A stretch of 64,000 nucleotides of DNA from JBBIRG01 sp964410965 (GCA_964410965.1 CAYPIY010000006.1:1-64000), one strand, 5' to 3'; counted from the first letter of the stretch, positions 35,555 through 45,203 are shown. The notes: a model not told the origin generated them from the letters alone. A program made the numbers and translations.

Positions 35555-36064
35555 ATGGAAAAGAAAAACGTCAGACGAACAAACCATCTTTCCTGGGATG
35601 ATTATTTTATGGGCATCGCTCTTCTCTCAGCCCAGCGAAGTAAAGATCCCAATACACAGGTCGGTGCGTGTATAGTAGATCCGGACAATAAGATCATCGG
35701 CGTAGGATACAACGGTTTCCCGAAAGGGTGCTCCGATGATGAATTTCCATGGGAAAAAGAAGGCCAGTTTCTTGAAACAAAATATCCCTACGTTTGTCAC
35801 GCCGAACTGAACGCGATCCTCAACAGCGGGGGAAAAAACCTGCTGGGAAGTAAGATTTACGTTGCTCTTTTCCCATGCAATGAATGCGCGAAAGCGATTA
35901 TTCAGTCGGGTATCCGGGAAGTGATTTATCTTTCCGATAAATACGCCGATACCGATACCGTCAAGGCGTCAAAACGCATGCTGCAATACGCGTTCGTAAA
36001 ATGCCGTCAATTGGTTCCTAAAGTTCAAACACTTCAGATTAATCTCGATCCGAAAATCGTATAA
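35555..36064 (+). CDS. Deoxycytidylate (dCMP) deaminase family protein
   Basis: Deaminates dCMP to dUMP for dTMP synthesis. The zinc site is complete: HAELNAIL (His and catalytic Glu, residues ~83-90) and PCNECAK (the two Cys). Further family blocks are RSKDPNTQVGACIVDPDNKI and GYNGFPKGCSDDEFPW. 169 aa is typical. The gene begins 24 bases after tRNA-Arg, with no strong RBS. A ComEB-type annotation is equivalent at sequence level. Confidence 0.93.
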   Translation: MEKKNVRRTNHLSWDDYFMGIALLSAQRSKDPNTQVGACIVDPDNKIIGVGYNGFPKGCSDDEFPWEKEGQFLETKYPYVCHAELNAILNSGGKNLLGSKIYVALFPCNECAKAIIQSGIREVIYLSDKYADTDTVKASKRMLQYAFVKCRQLVPKVQTLQINLDPKIV

Positions 36065-36072
36065 AATAGTCT

Positions 36073-36095
36073 CGTTAAGTCGCCAAGGCGCAAAG
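36073..36095 (+). repeat. Solo copy of the CGCnAAG-type repeat
   Basis: Three units CGTTAAG (36073), CGCCAAG (36081) and CGCAAAG (36089) stand 8 bases apart. The motif is the same type as the inverted ends of the GxxExxY element at 50601 and 51178, where the spacing is 9. Confidence 0.6.
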
Positions 36096-36173
36096 ATAAT
36101 ATAGATTTCTACAAATTGGTTTATCGTTTTTCCTTTTCTCTTAGTGATAATTCATGTCCCGATAATTCTTCCT

Positions 36174-36297
36174 CTGTCGCGGATGATTACCCGAAGCGAC
36201 AAAAAAGAACTATCCGAGTAGCGAAGCGTATCGAGAACTTAGTGGTGAACGTCACTTCTCGATACATCATCCGCTGTCGCGGCTGATTTCTCGAAGC
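36174..36297 (+). repeat. Pair of 24-base direct repeats 100 bases apart
   Basis: Copies at 36174-36197 and 36274-36297 share CTGTCGCGG, TGATT and CGAAGC and match at 21 of 24 positions. The offset is exactly 100 bases. Confidence 0.65.
36228..36265. repeat. 10-base inverted repeat between the direct repeats
   Basis: GTATCGAGAA (36228-36237) and TTCTCGATAC (36256-36265) are perfect complements around an 18-base loop. The sequence resembles a dispersed CTCGATACGCTTCGCTACTCG-like repeat family, interrupted here. Confidence 0.5.
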
Positions 36298-36415
36298 AAT
36301 AATGATCAGCTGAATTCAAAGGATCAATGTTAAAGTAAAAAATCAATTTATTTTATCATTTAATATTTTATCTTTATATCTGAAATAATTTGATCAAAAA
36401 AATTCCCGGTTCGTT

Positions 36416-38992
36416 TTGAAACAATCCGTTTTTACATTATACTTTTTTGTTTTTATATGTCCGTTAGTATATCCGCAGTCCGAAATTCCATCGGATAGCC
36501 TGACACAAATTCTTTTTCCTGATACTCTTTCTGACCGTAAATTGGTTTCGGATTCCGCCAAAACGCCCGGTCAGCAGGCCGCAGACGATGGAGTCGATAC
36601 CGTGATCTGTTATGGCGCCGATTCCACAGAAGGTTTTCTTGAATCCTCGGTCGTGATCCTGAAAAATAACGCATGGGTCCGCTACAAGGGAATTGAGATC
36701 AAAGCGGCAAAAATCATGATTGATCAGCCGAACCGAAAGATGACCGCCGAAGCCGTCCCAGACAGCATGGATTCGTCCCGTACCGTATTGTCCTGGAAGG
36801 GAAAACCTGTTTTTTCTGAAGGCGGAGAGTCATTTATCGGGCAGGTTATGGAGTATAATTTTGACACGAAACGGGGAAAAGTCACGCTAGGTGAAACCAA
36901 AATGCAGGACGGAATATATTACGGCCAGACGATCCGGAAAATCGGGGATAGTACGTTGTATGTCCGCAAAGGGAAATTCACATCCTGCGATGATCATCAT
37001 CCGCATTATTATTTTCACACCGAACAGATGAAAATGGAAATGCGCGATAAAGTGGTAGCCAAGCCGGTGATTCTTTATATCCACGAAGTACCCGTCTTTG
37101 CGATCCCATTCGGAGTGTTTCCCAACCAGACCGGAAGAAGGTCGGGCATCGTTCCGCCCACCTATAATGAAACGCCGCGCGAAGGCCGTCAGTTGCGTAA
37201 TTTCGGATACTACTGGGCGCCGAACGATTATTTCGATGCGCTTACCCAAATGGATTATCTCGATAAGGCCGGATATCAGTTCCGCGAAGGTATCCGGTAC
37301 GCGAAACGATACTCGTTCAGCGGATCGTTCCAGTTTTCGTATTCCTCGTTGAGTTATATTACCGGCGAGAAAAACCGGCTGTGGAGTGTCGACGCGACCC
37401 ATAGTCAGACGATTTCCGAACGGTCGAACCTCAATGCGGATATCCATTACATCAACACAAAAAGCTTTTATCAGTTTACCAGCATCAACCGGGACCAAGT
37501 CCTGAACCGGCAGGTGCGCTCCAATGCCAGTTACAACAACAGTTATGACTGGGGAAGCGTCTCCGCGAGTTTATCGCAGTCCAAGAACCTGGATAACGGT
37601 CAGCGCGAATTCACCTTTCCGAACGTATCTGTCAGCAAATCCTCAGCCCCGGTTTTCAGTAAGCCGGAGAAAGACCGGGACCAACCCGATACCTGGTACC
37701 AGACGATCCGTTACAGTTACAGTTCAAACGCCCTTCGCAGGGAAACTCAGTCCAATGACACGGCGGTAGTTCTGAGCGCGATCGGTATGAACCACAACGG
37801 CAGTCTGTCCGCCCCGTTCAAAATAATGAAATACTTTAATCTTTCACCGAATTTTTCCGTACAGGAAACATGGTTTGACCGCCGCCGCGAAAATTACCGT
37901 TACGACAGTCTGAACAGGCTGATCAGCGATACAGTGCGCGGATTTTTCGCCCGTCATACATTCAGCACCAGCGTATCCATGTCCACCAAAATATACGGCA
38001 TGATGAATCCGGATGTTTTCGGACTGAAAACATTCCGGCATGTGATGACGCCCAGTATGAGTCTGACCTATCAGCCGGATTTCTCGGAAAAGCAGTGGGG
38101 ATACTGGGAATCCGTACGCGATACCGGAGGCGTGATCCGTAAGTATGACCGCTATACGGGAAATATCCTTTTTGGAGGTTCGCCATCGGGAAGGGCGCTG
38201 TCGCTTGGAGTCAGCCTGGGGAATGTTTTCCAGGCAAAATTTCTGACATCGGGAAATGACTCAGGTAAAACCTCATCTGGGCAACCTTCGTCAAATGAAA
38301 AGAAAATGGACCTCATGAACTGGAATTCATCCATCAGTTATAACTTCGAAGCCGAGGAGTTTAAATTATCAAACCTGTCGACCAATTTGTCGATCAGCAA
38401 CGATCTCGCTAAAAACGTGTCGCTGTCTATGAATATGGTTCATGATTTTTACCGGTGGGACACTACAAGGAATACCCGAATCAATAAATTAAACATTATT
38501 CCACGCCTCATCAGCGCGAACATAACAGCGGGATTTTCCCTTCAGGGCGGTGAAAGTACCGCAAGTCAACGTGCCGGGGAAACAGAAAGTACAGCGCAGA
38601 CCGCGGCTCCGACTCCTGGATCTCAGTTCGTTCCGTCCAATACAAGCTTGCCGGACGGCGTTCCGTGGGATGTACGTTTTAATTTCAATTACGATATCAG
38701 TAAATACAATCCGAAAGTCGTCACCAAACAATTCGGCGTTAATATAACCGCCGGAATGAAAATCACGCAAAACTGGCAGGTGAGTTATAACGCGAGGTAC
38801 GATATCCTGAAAAAAGATATGGTCAGCCAGAGTTTCTCTTTCATCCGCGACCTTCACTGCTGGGAGATGCGCTTAGACTGGACACCGGTAGGCCCCACAG
38901 CCGGATATTTCTTTATTGTTCAGATTAAAGCGGCGAATCTGCGCGATGTAAAAATACAGCGAACCGATTACGGAAGCCGTACGTTCTATTAA
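36416..38992 (+). CDS. lptD: LPS assembly outer-membrane protein LptD (OstA)
   Basis: 858 residues with a signal peptide ending near VYPQS. Residues ~60-190 form the OstA/LptA-like beta-jellyroll (VVILKNNAWVRYKGIEIKAA, GKPVFSEGGESFIGQVMEYN), with CDDHHPHYYFHTEQMKM before the barrel. The block PVLYIHEVPVFAIPFGVFP (with an Ile insert) and GRRSGIVPPTYNETPREG near residue 235 is characteristic of the FCB-type LptD. The rest is a 26-strand-like barrel. The start appears to be TTG 36416 with no clear RBS. The C-terminal side has a low-complexity Thr/Ala/Pro insertion around residues 712-735. It delivers LPS to the outer leaflet, in keeping with LpxB at the other end of the window. Confidence 0.9.
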   Translation: MKQSVFTLYFFVFICPLVYPQSEIPSDSLTQILFPDTLSDRKLVSDSAKTPGQQAADDGVDTVICYGADSTEGFLESSVVILKNNAWVRYKGIEIKAAKIMIDQPNRKMTAEAVPDSMDSSRTVLSWKGKPVFSEGGESFIGQVMEYNFDTKRGKVTLGETKMQDGIYYGQTIRKIGDSTLYVRKGKFTSCDDHHPHYYFHTEQMKMEMRDKVVAKPVILYIHEVPVFAIPFGVFPNQTGRRSGIVPPTYNETPREGRQLRNFGYYWAPNDYFDALTQMDYLDKAGYQFREGIRYAKRYSFSGSFQFSYSSLSYITGEKNRLWSVDATHSQTISERSNLNADIHYINTKSFYQFTSINRDQVLNRQVRSNASYNNSYDWGSVSASLSQSKNLDNGQREFTFPNVSVSKSSAPVFSKPEKDRDQPDTWYQTIRYSYSSNALRRETQSNDTAVVLSAIGMNHNGSLSAPFKIMKYFNLSPNFSVQETWFDRRRENYRYDSLNRLISDTVRGFFARHTFSTSVSMSTKIYGMMNPDVFGLKTFRHVMTPSMSLTYQPDFSEKQWGYWESVRDTGGVIRKYDRYTGNILFGGSPSGRALSLGVSLGNVFQAKFLTSGNDSGKTSSGQPSSNEKKMDLMNWNSSISYNFEAEEFKLSNLSTNLSISNDLAKNVSLSMNMVHDFYRWDTTRNTRINKLNIIPRLISANITAGFSLQGGESTASQRAGETESTAQTAAPTPGSQFVPSNTSLPDGVPWDVRFNFNYDISKYNPKVVTKQFGVNITAGMKITQNWQVSYNARYDILKKDMVSQSFSFIRDLHCWEMRLDWTPVGPTAGYFFIVQIKAANLRDVKIQRTDYGSRTFY

Positions 38993-39014
38993 TGCAAGAA
39001 CTCGCAGTCAGGGA

Positions 39015-39043
39015 TTGACTCAAATGAAAAATCTTTCTATTAT
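39015..39043 (+). promoter_or_regulatory. Sigma-70 promoter of udk
   Basis: TTGACT (39015-39020), a 17-base spacer and TATTAT (39038-39043), 36 bases before the udk ATG. Each box deviates from consensus at one position. Confidence 0.65.
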
Positions 39044-39079
39044 GACTTAAGCACAATATAGAATTGTCAGGATCATACC

Positions 39080-39706
39080 ATGTCAAATAACAACATTCTG
39101 ATCGGAATCGCCGGAGGAACGGCCTCGGGTAAAACATCGGTTTCCAAAGAAATCGTTAAAACACTGGGCGGGCATAAGAAAGTCGTAATCATCGCACAGG
39201 ACTCCTATTACCGGGATCTGCCGGACATTCCGACGATTCCCGGACTGGGATACAATTTCGACCATCCGGACGCATTTGACAATGATCTTCTGATCGAACA
39301 TCTGAAACTGGCGCTGAACAATAAAACGATCGACATTCCCTGCTATGACCATAAGACGAGCGCCCGTATGGCCGAGACCTACCGCATCGAACCGCATAAA
39401 GTGATCCTTCTCGAGGGCATATTGATCCTGGAAAATCCGAAACTCCGTGATGTCATGGACATCAAAGTGTACATTGACGCTGACGATGATGTTCGCCTGA
39501 TCAGGCGTCTGCGGCGAGACATAGTCGAACGCGCCCGTACCATCGAATCTGTGCTGGATCAGTACCAGCGTTTCGTGAAGCCCATGCACCTTCAGTTTGT
39601 CGAACCGTCCAAACGATACGCGGATATCATCATCCCGCACGGTGTCGAAAACAAAGTCGGAGTTGACGTCCTGATGACAAAAATCAAAACCCTGCTGAAC
39701 GACTAA
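39080..39706 (+). CDS. udk: Uridine kinase Udk
   Basis: Phosphorylates uridine and cytidine in pyrimidine salvage. The P-loop GGTASGKTSVS is at residues 12-22, followed by QDSYYRDL and FDHPDAFDNDLLIEHL, the nucleoside-site signature. RRLRRDIVERARTIESVLDQY is the family's lid segment. 208 aa is standard. An AGGA RBS and a good promoter precede it; dinB follows 16 bases later. Confidence 0.96.
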   Translation: MSNNNILIGIAGGTASGKTSVSKEIVKTLGGHKKVVIIAQDSYYRDLPDIPTIPGLGYNFDHPDAFDNDLLIEHLKLALNNKTIDIPCYDHKTSARMAETYRIEPHKVILLEGILILENPKLRDVMDIKVYIDADDDVRLIRRLRRDIVERARTIESVLDQYQRFVKPMHLQFVEPSKRYADIIIPHGVENKVGVDVLMTKIKTLLND

Positions 39707-39722
39707 ACGTTCAGGCTTTCCC

Positions 39723-40877
39723 ATGACAGAAACGAGGATCGCGCATTTAGACCTGACGGCCTTTTTCGTCTCGGTGGAACGAGTACTTCATCCTGAATAT
39801 GCCGATCAGCCGATAATAGTCGCCGGCGATCCGCAGAAAAGGGGAGTCGTGACCTGCGCGTCGTATGAAGTCCGTAAATACGGCGTACGCGCCGGTATGG
39901 CGACGTCACTCGCGCTTAAAAAATGTCCTTGCGCGATCCGCGTCCGGAGCACATTCGGAGCGTATCAGGAATTTTCCCGCAAAGTCAGGCAGATCCTGAT
40001 ACCGCTGTCTCCGGCCTTTGAAGTGGCGAGCATCGATGAGTTCTATATGGACTGGACCGGCTGTGAGCGTCTTTTCGGAAAACCGTTTACGGAAACCGCC
40101 CGGCAAATCCAGTCGGCCATTAGCGATCAGTTGTCGCTGCCTTGCGCGATCGGCATCGCGTCCAATAAGATGATGTCCAAAATCGCTTGCGACCGGGCTA
40201 AACCCACCGGGATCGTTGAAATACCCGAAGGCGGGGAGCGGCGTTTCCTTGAAGCGCTTGATGTTTCCGTTCTTCCCGGCGCCGGGGAATTTATGACCGG
40301 ACATCTGCATAAGTTCGGAATTAAAACCTGCGGTGACATGGCGAAACTGAAAGAAGATTTTGTGACCCGCCATTTCGGCCAATGGGGGCTGTACATCTGG
40401 GAAAGCGCGCAGGGTATGGGTTCGGCGGAATTATCCGCCGGCCATGACCGCAAACAGATGTCAACCGAGGAAACGTTTGCCGTCGACACGCGCGACATGA
40501 ATTTTATCCGGATCAAGCTTCATGAAATGATTTCTTATCTCGCAGAGGATCTCCGCGCTGCAGACCGAAAAGCTAAAACGGTCAGAGTTAAAATCCGGTA
40601 TCATGACTGGACGGAACATTCTCACCAGACGACGATTCAGTCGTCATTTGATCCTGTCGTCCTTAACAAAATCGTCCTGAAATTATTTTCCGAATGCGAC
40701 CGCGACGAAAAGCCAATCCGGCTGATCGGTGTCGGATGCGTGATGGACACCGGGGATTCCACACTCGATTTGTTTGAAAACAAGAATGAAACCCGGCGGA
40801 CGGATTTACTGAAAGCCATCGATTCAATCAATCAGGACTTCGACAAGCCGGTGATTAAAATAGGATCTGGGGAATAA
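39723..40877 (+). CDS. dinB: Y-family DNA polymerase (DinB / Pol IV)
   Basis: Translesion polymerase. The palm carries DLTAFFVSVE (family DxDxFFxSVE with the second Asp replaced by Thr) and the catalytic VASIDEFYMDWTG. CASYEVRKYGVRAGM and IGIASNKMMSKIACDRAKP are the usual fingers and palm blocks. The little-finger domain covers ~240-345. It ends without an obvious clamp-binding peptide. 384 aa is within the Pol IV range. The Thr in the first motif leaves one Asp in that motif; DLD is usual in DinB, so this substitution is worth noting, although the first Asp and the SIDE acidic pair remain. No LexA box is visible upstream; it is probably co-transcribed with udk. Confidence 0.93.
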   Translation: MTETRIAHLDLTAFFVSVERVLHPEYADQPIIVAGDPQKRGVVTCASYEVRKYGVRAGMATSLALKKCPCAIRVRSTFGAYQEFSRKVRQILIPLSPAFEVASIDEFYMDWTGCERLFGKPFTETARQIQSAISDQLSLPCAIGIASNKMMSKIACDRAKPTGIVEIPEGGERRFLEALDVSVLPGAGEFMTGHLHKFGIKTCGDMAKLKEDFVTRHFGQWGLYIWESAQGMGSAELSAGHDRKQMSTEETFAVDTRDMNFIRIKLHEMISYLAEDLRAADRKAKTVRVKIRYHDWTEHSHQTTIQSSFDPVVLNKIVLKLFSECDRDEKPIRLIGVGCVMDTGDSTLDLFENKNETRRTDLLKAIDSINQDFDKPVIKIGSGE

Positions 40878-40896
40878 CAGGATTTTGTCAAAAGCA

Positions 40897-42511
40897 TTAG
40901 TTGAAAAAAACTGGAATGAAAAATTCTATAATCAGGCTTAATAATAATATCAGGAAAAAAAAGCCGGTCAGTATTGAAGCGTAGAATGGCATCCGATCGA
41001 TGAAGGAATCACTTCCTGTTAATCCCGTGATTTCGCTGATAATGATAGTCTTGCGGTTATACCACCTGCTGGATACTGTTCCCCCTAGAAAAGTTACTAT
41101 AAATCCGAACGGGTTCCACCAAAGCCAGGAAACGGATGTTCCGGCGAAAAGCCACAGGGCAAGGTTCATGCCTACTCCCGAAACTAATCCGGTGACAGCA
41201 GCAGACTGATTCGGAGAGCGGGTAAGAATTCCAAGGACAAAAACTGCGGCTACAGGGCCGTAAAACAGAGAGCCGATTTTGTTAATCAGTTCGATCACCG
41301 TATCCGGTGTATGGATCAATAAAAGGGCGAAAACAGTGCATACGACTCCCCACATAACCGTAAGGAATCTTGAAAATAGTACCTGCTGCCGTGATGTCCA
41401 ACGGACTGCAGATCTGGAGCATGTTGATATAAGATCGCGCCAGGTCGATGCACTCAGCGAATTCAGGGCACTGTCCAGACTGGACATGGAAGCGGCGAAT
41501 ATGCCGGAAACGATAAGTCCTAAGAAACCGTGCGGAACGTATTCCAGCAGGAAATAGGGTACCAGGTAATCCGGGGGGGCATGCTTCATTTTTTCGGCCA
41601 GGAACTGATTCTGGGCAAGATAGGGAATTAATAATATGCCGAATGCGCAATAGGAAAGAACTAGCGGAAAACGTATAAGGCTGTTCATAATCAATGATCG
41701 GCGCGCTTCTTTGACCGTTTCTGTTGTCAGCAGTCTCTGCGTCTGGCTTTGGTCACAACCATAATAGGAAAAATACAGAAACAATCCGCCGAATAGCATT
41801 GGCCAGAAACCGAATGTCTCTTCTTTTTGGAATCCTATTGCCCGGAAATCGAATATCTCAAATCGTCGCTGTTCGATAGCCGTCAGGCTGAGCATATCAA
41901 GGTTCAATAGGGAAAACACAATTCCGATGAGGAAAAAACGTACTGAGCCATAGTATAATTAACTGAATAATATCGCTGTATATATCTGCCGTAATTCCGC
42001 CGATCGAAGTATATATAATCGATACAATTCCCATGATCATAATTGTCGTAACAATGTCGAGATTGAGACAAACCGCGGTTAAAATCGAAGTGGCCAGAAG
42101 CATGACCCCGCTTCCAAGACTTCGGCTTACTAAGAAAATCATACTGATCAGAATCCGGACGTTTCGGCCGAATCTTTTTTCAAGATATTCATAAATGCTA
42201 ATCACACGGAATCTGTGGAACACGGGAATTAAGAACGCCATGATCAGGATCATGGCCAGCGGTACGGCGAATTCGTACTGTAGCCAGATCAGCCCGCCTC
42301 CGGGTTTTGCGGCTATAAATGCGGGAACACCGATCAGGCTGATGGCACTGACCTGTGTAGCGGCAACCGACAGCGCGATTTTCCAGGCGCTCATTGACCG
42401 GCCCGCGAGATAATAATCTTCCTGCGTTTTCTGGCGGCGCCCGATGATCATGCTGACGCCGATAATACCTGTGATGTAAGCACAGACTATAATCCAGTCA
42501 ATAGTGTCCAT
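40897..42511 (-). pseudogene. Sodium:solute symporter (SSS family), interrupted by a +1 frameshift
   Basis: The reading starts at ATG 42511 with a normal SSS N-terminus (YYLAGRSMSAWKIALSVAATQ, SLIGVPAFIAAKPGGGL) and breaks after LIILWLSTFF. The sequence continues in the next frame with LIGIVFSLLNLDML and reaches a natural end at 40897. Reading five instead of six T in the run at 41933-41938 (A run on the plus strand) restores one open frame of about 537 residues. It has GCDQSQTQRLL and SSLDSALNSLSA, typical symporter motifs. It could be a genuine recent pseudogene, an assembly or homopolymer error, or recoding; the intact remainder favours a recent or artificial event. It lies downstream of gpgS in the same direction, so a role in solute uptake is plausible. 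Confidence 0.85.
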
Positions 42512-42578
42512 GTCGTATTCAGGATGTTACTTATCTGTGATCCGTTATTGGCGAAGTGATCACCGGATCAGGCGGATT

Positions 42579-43787
42579 TTATTGATTGTCGTAATGAATG
42601 TAATCTACAAGCTGATTCGTGAATTCAGGCAGTGCGGCGACGATGCGGACATAAGCTGGAAGCATTGGTGCGCCGATTGGGTCGTTGATGAATTCTTTCA
42701 CAGCCGATTTCAGTGCGTTTACAAATGCTTCCACGGCCTCTATTTCACTGTGACGGTCGTAAGTCAATCCGTTGATCAGTGAAAGCGCATTGAAGATCTC
42801 GATCGCTTTCCGTGATTCCTGAATGTAAGTCGTAAGAAGAGTTGAAAAAAAAGAACTGGACATGACAATACCGTCCTGGCTCAGCACACGGAACAAAGTT
42901 TGCGCTATATCGCCGGCCATACGAACCAATCCTTCCTGCGGTTTGTCCTTTTTCAGTTCCTGATGCTTGTGTTCGTATGTTTCAAGGATTTCGGTCTGGC
43001 AAATTCGGTTCACCGACGTATTCTGGTACACTTCGCTCAGCATGGACACCTCAAGCCCCCAAGTCGGAGATATACGGATACCTTTGGCGAGAGTCCTCAC
43101 AAAAGCGAATTCGCCGGACAGAGGGTAACGGAAACTGTCTAGCAATTCAAGAAAGGGATTAAAGCCCAATATTTTTTTCAGTGCCCTGATTATGGGTGTG
43201 TAAAACAGACGGGTGACCCGTCCGTAGAGTCTGTGAGTGACTCGGGCATAATATCCTTTGCTGAATTCATAATTCAGGGCTGGGTGGATCAGAGGATAAA
43301 TCAGTCGTGCGGGCAGTTCGCGCTTGTAATTAACGATATCACAGTCATGCAGTGCTACGACGTCAACTTCACTGTCCGCTAAAATATATAGTAATGTTAC
43401 CCAGACGGATCGTCCTTTTCCCTGTGGCCCGATATTGAACCCGGTTTCTTTCAATTTATGATACATTTCGGACAATTTTGGTCCGTCATGCCAGACAATT
43501 CTAACCGGAGAAGGAAAATCCGTAAAGAGAGCCTTGACTTTTTGAAATTGCCGATCATCAGCCCTGTCCAAGGATAATACAATCCGGTAATAATAATCGA
43601 CATGCCGCAATTCCTCTATAATCCTGGGCATGGCGGGACCTTCAAACTCTGAATACAGGGAAGGAAGAAGAAGTACTGAATTTTTCTTTTTGGAAAAACC
43701 ACGAATTTCATCCTCGATAACTTCCACCGGGCGTGTATTCAGTTTTTGCAGGGTTGTAATGCTTCCGTTTTGAAAGAAATCAGCCAT
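42579..43787 (-). CDS. gpgS: Glucosyl-3-phosphoglycerate synthase (GT81)
   Basis: 402 residues from ATG 43787, which has AAGGGAGAT upstream; an earlier in-frame start at 43886 would add 33 residues without family likeness. GpgS transfers glucose from an NDP-glucose to 3-phosphoglycerate. The GT-A core shows LLLPSLYSEFEGPAMPRIIEEL, the conserved GPQGKGRSVWV stretch, the metal-binding DCD within VALHDCDIVNY, and PLSGEFAFVR with WGLEVSMLSEVY. These blocks are those of the GT81 family used for glucosylglycerate-type compatible solutes. It is divergent from the second glycosyltransferase, and a matching phosphatase and glycerate kinase lie within 5 kb. Confidence 0.9.
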   Translation of the reverse strand: MADFFQNGSITTLQKLNTRPVEVIEDEIRGFSKKKNSVLLLPSLYSEFEGPAMPRIIEELRHVDYYYRIVLSLDRADDRQFQKVKALFTDFPSPVRIVWHDGPKLSEMYHKLKETGFNIGPQGKGRSVWVTLLYILADSEVDVVALHDCDIVNYKRELPARLIYPLIHPALNYEFSKGYYARVTHRLYGRVTRLFYTPIIRALKKILGFNPFLELLDSFRYPLSGEFAFVRTLAKGIRISPTWGLEVSMLSEVYQNTSVNRICQTEILETYEHKHQELKKDKPQEGLVRMAGDIAQTLFRVLSQDGIVMSSSFFSTLLTTYIQESRKAIEIFNALSLINGLTYDRHSEIEAVEAFVNALKSAVKEFINDPIGAPMLPAYVRIVAALPEFTNQLVDYIHYDNQ

Positions 43788-43943
43788 GGTTTCATCTCCC
43801 TTCTCAACAGACAAACTCTCTGCATTACGTGAATTTAAAAGATTCACATTACTATTGCAATACAAATCATTTTTAAATAAATTCATAAAGGGTCCGTTGG
43901 ATCATTGTTTTCCCTTTTTTAATGAGTTGAGAACAGATCCGCC

Positions 43944-45203
43944 ATGAAGGAAATCATTTTGGAAAAAACATTAGTTGATCAGGTCGGACAAATCGGATCC
44001 GCTGATATATTAGTTGGCATTCCGAGTTACAATAACGCCCGAACAATAGGACATGTTGTGCGTGCCGTACAAGCCGGCCTGGTGAAGTACTTTCCGGGGT
44101 ATAAGGCGGTATTGCTCAATTCCGACGGAGGATCCAGCGATCAAACCATGCAGATGGTCAGGGATACGAATATGGAAAGCGCGGAGACTTATTTAATCAC
44201 GCATTCGGCGAATAATTTTTTCAAGATTGCGACACCCTATCACGGCATTCCCGGGAAAGGCAGCGCATTCCGGACGATTTTTGAGACTGCGAAAAGACTT
44301 AACGTTAAAGCGTGCTGTGTGGTTGATTCCGATTTACGGAGTATTACACCGGAATGGATCGAACTTCTCCTGAAACCGGTGCTGGAATCGGATTTTGATT
44401 ATGTGGCGCCGATGTACATGCGCCACAAATTCGATGGTACTATTACAAACAGCATCATCTATCCGCTGACACGGGCATTATACGGTATGAGGATTCGCCA
44501 GCCGATCGGAGGAGAGTTCGGCTTCTCAGGCCAATTAGCAGGTTTCTTTCTTGATCAGGATGTTTGGGAAAGCGATGTTGCCCGATTCGGGATTGATATC
44601 TGGATGACAACCACGGCAGTCGCTAATTCCTTTAAGGTCTGTCAGTCGTTTCTTGGCGCAAAGATCCATGACGCGAAGGATCCCGGCGTCGACCTGAGCA
44701 GCATGTTGTACCAGGTTGTCAGCGCCGCTTTTGACCTGATGTCGAACTACGTCCATGAATGGAAAAAAATTACCGAATCAAAACCGGTTCCTACATTTGG
44801 CTTTCAATATGCCGTCGGCCTCGAACCAATTGCCGTGAATGTGAACCGTCTGATCGATAAATTTAATCTCGGCGTGAAGGATCTGACGCAAATATGGGAA
44901 ATATTTCTTCCCCCCGAAGTTGCAAAAGAATTCACTCTCCTGCAGAATGTTTCAAAATCAGACTTTCATATTTCCGATGAAATCTGGGCTAGGACCATAT
45001 TCAGTTTCGCTTCAGCGTATAATAAAAAAACCATAAACCGGGAGCATCTGCTTAAATCGCTGACGCCGCTGTATCTGGGAAGGACGGCGTCGTTTATTCT
45101 TGAAGTGTGGGATTGCAACGCTGAAGAAGTCGAAGAGCGCCTGGACCGGCTGTGTGTGGTTTATGAAAAGGAAAAATTACATTTCATTGACCATTGGTCA
45201 TAA
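43944..45203 (+). CDS. GT2/GT78-like glycosyltransferase of the glycerate-solute locus
   Basis: 419 residues, no membrane segment. N-terminal GT-A fold: ILVGIPSYNNARTIGHVVRA, LLNSDGGSSDQT, then the acceptor loop HGIPGKGSAFRTIF, the metal motif DSD in VVDSDLRSITPEW, the QPIGGEFGFSG block and FGIDIWMTTTAV. The order DxD ... Q-P-x-GGE ... W/F-GID resembles mannosylglycerate synthase (GT78), and the C-terminal helical half fits too. With GpgS opposite it and a phosphatase near, it most likely adds the second sugar (mannosyl or glucosyl) to glucosyl-(3-phospho)glycerate, or makes mannosylglycerate itself. The exact donor and acceptor are inferred. Confidence 0.75.
   Translation: MKEIILEKTLVDQVGQIGSADILVGIPSYNNARTIGHVVRAVQAGLVKYFPGYKAVLLNSDGGSSDQTMQMVRDTNMESAETYLITHSANNFFKIATPYHGIPGKGSAFRTIFETAKRLNVKACCVVDSDLRSITPEWIELLLKPVLESDFDYVAPMYMRHKFDGTITNSIIYPLTRALYGMRIRQPIGGEFGFSGQLAGFFLDQDVWESDVARFGIDIWMTTTAVANSFKVCQSFLGAKIHDAKDPGVDLSSMLYQVVSAAFDLMSNYVHEWKKITESKPVPTFGFQYAVGLEPIAVNVNRLIDKFNLGVKDLTQIWEIFLPPEVAKEFTLLQNVSKSDFHISDEIWARTIFSFASAYNKKTINREHLLKSLTPLYLGRTASFILEVWDCNAEEVEERLDRLCVVYEKEKLHFIDHWS

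Larger units (their letters stand above)
36065..36415. other. Repeat-rich gene-free region of 351 bases
   Basis: No coding frame here is convincing. The stretch holds, in order, a copy of the CGCnAAG repeat (36073-36095), two ~24-base direct repeats 100 bases apart (36174 and 36274), and a 10-base inverted repeat (36228-36265). It ends in AT-rich sequence that must include the lptD promoter. It looks like a landing place of dispersed repeats or remains of a small element. Confidence 0.6.
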
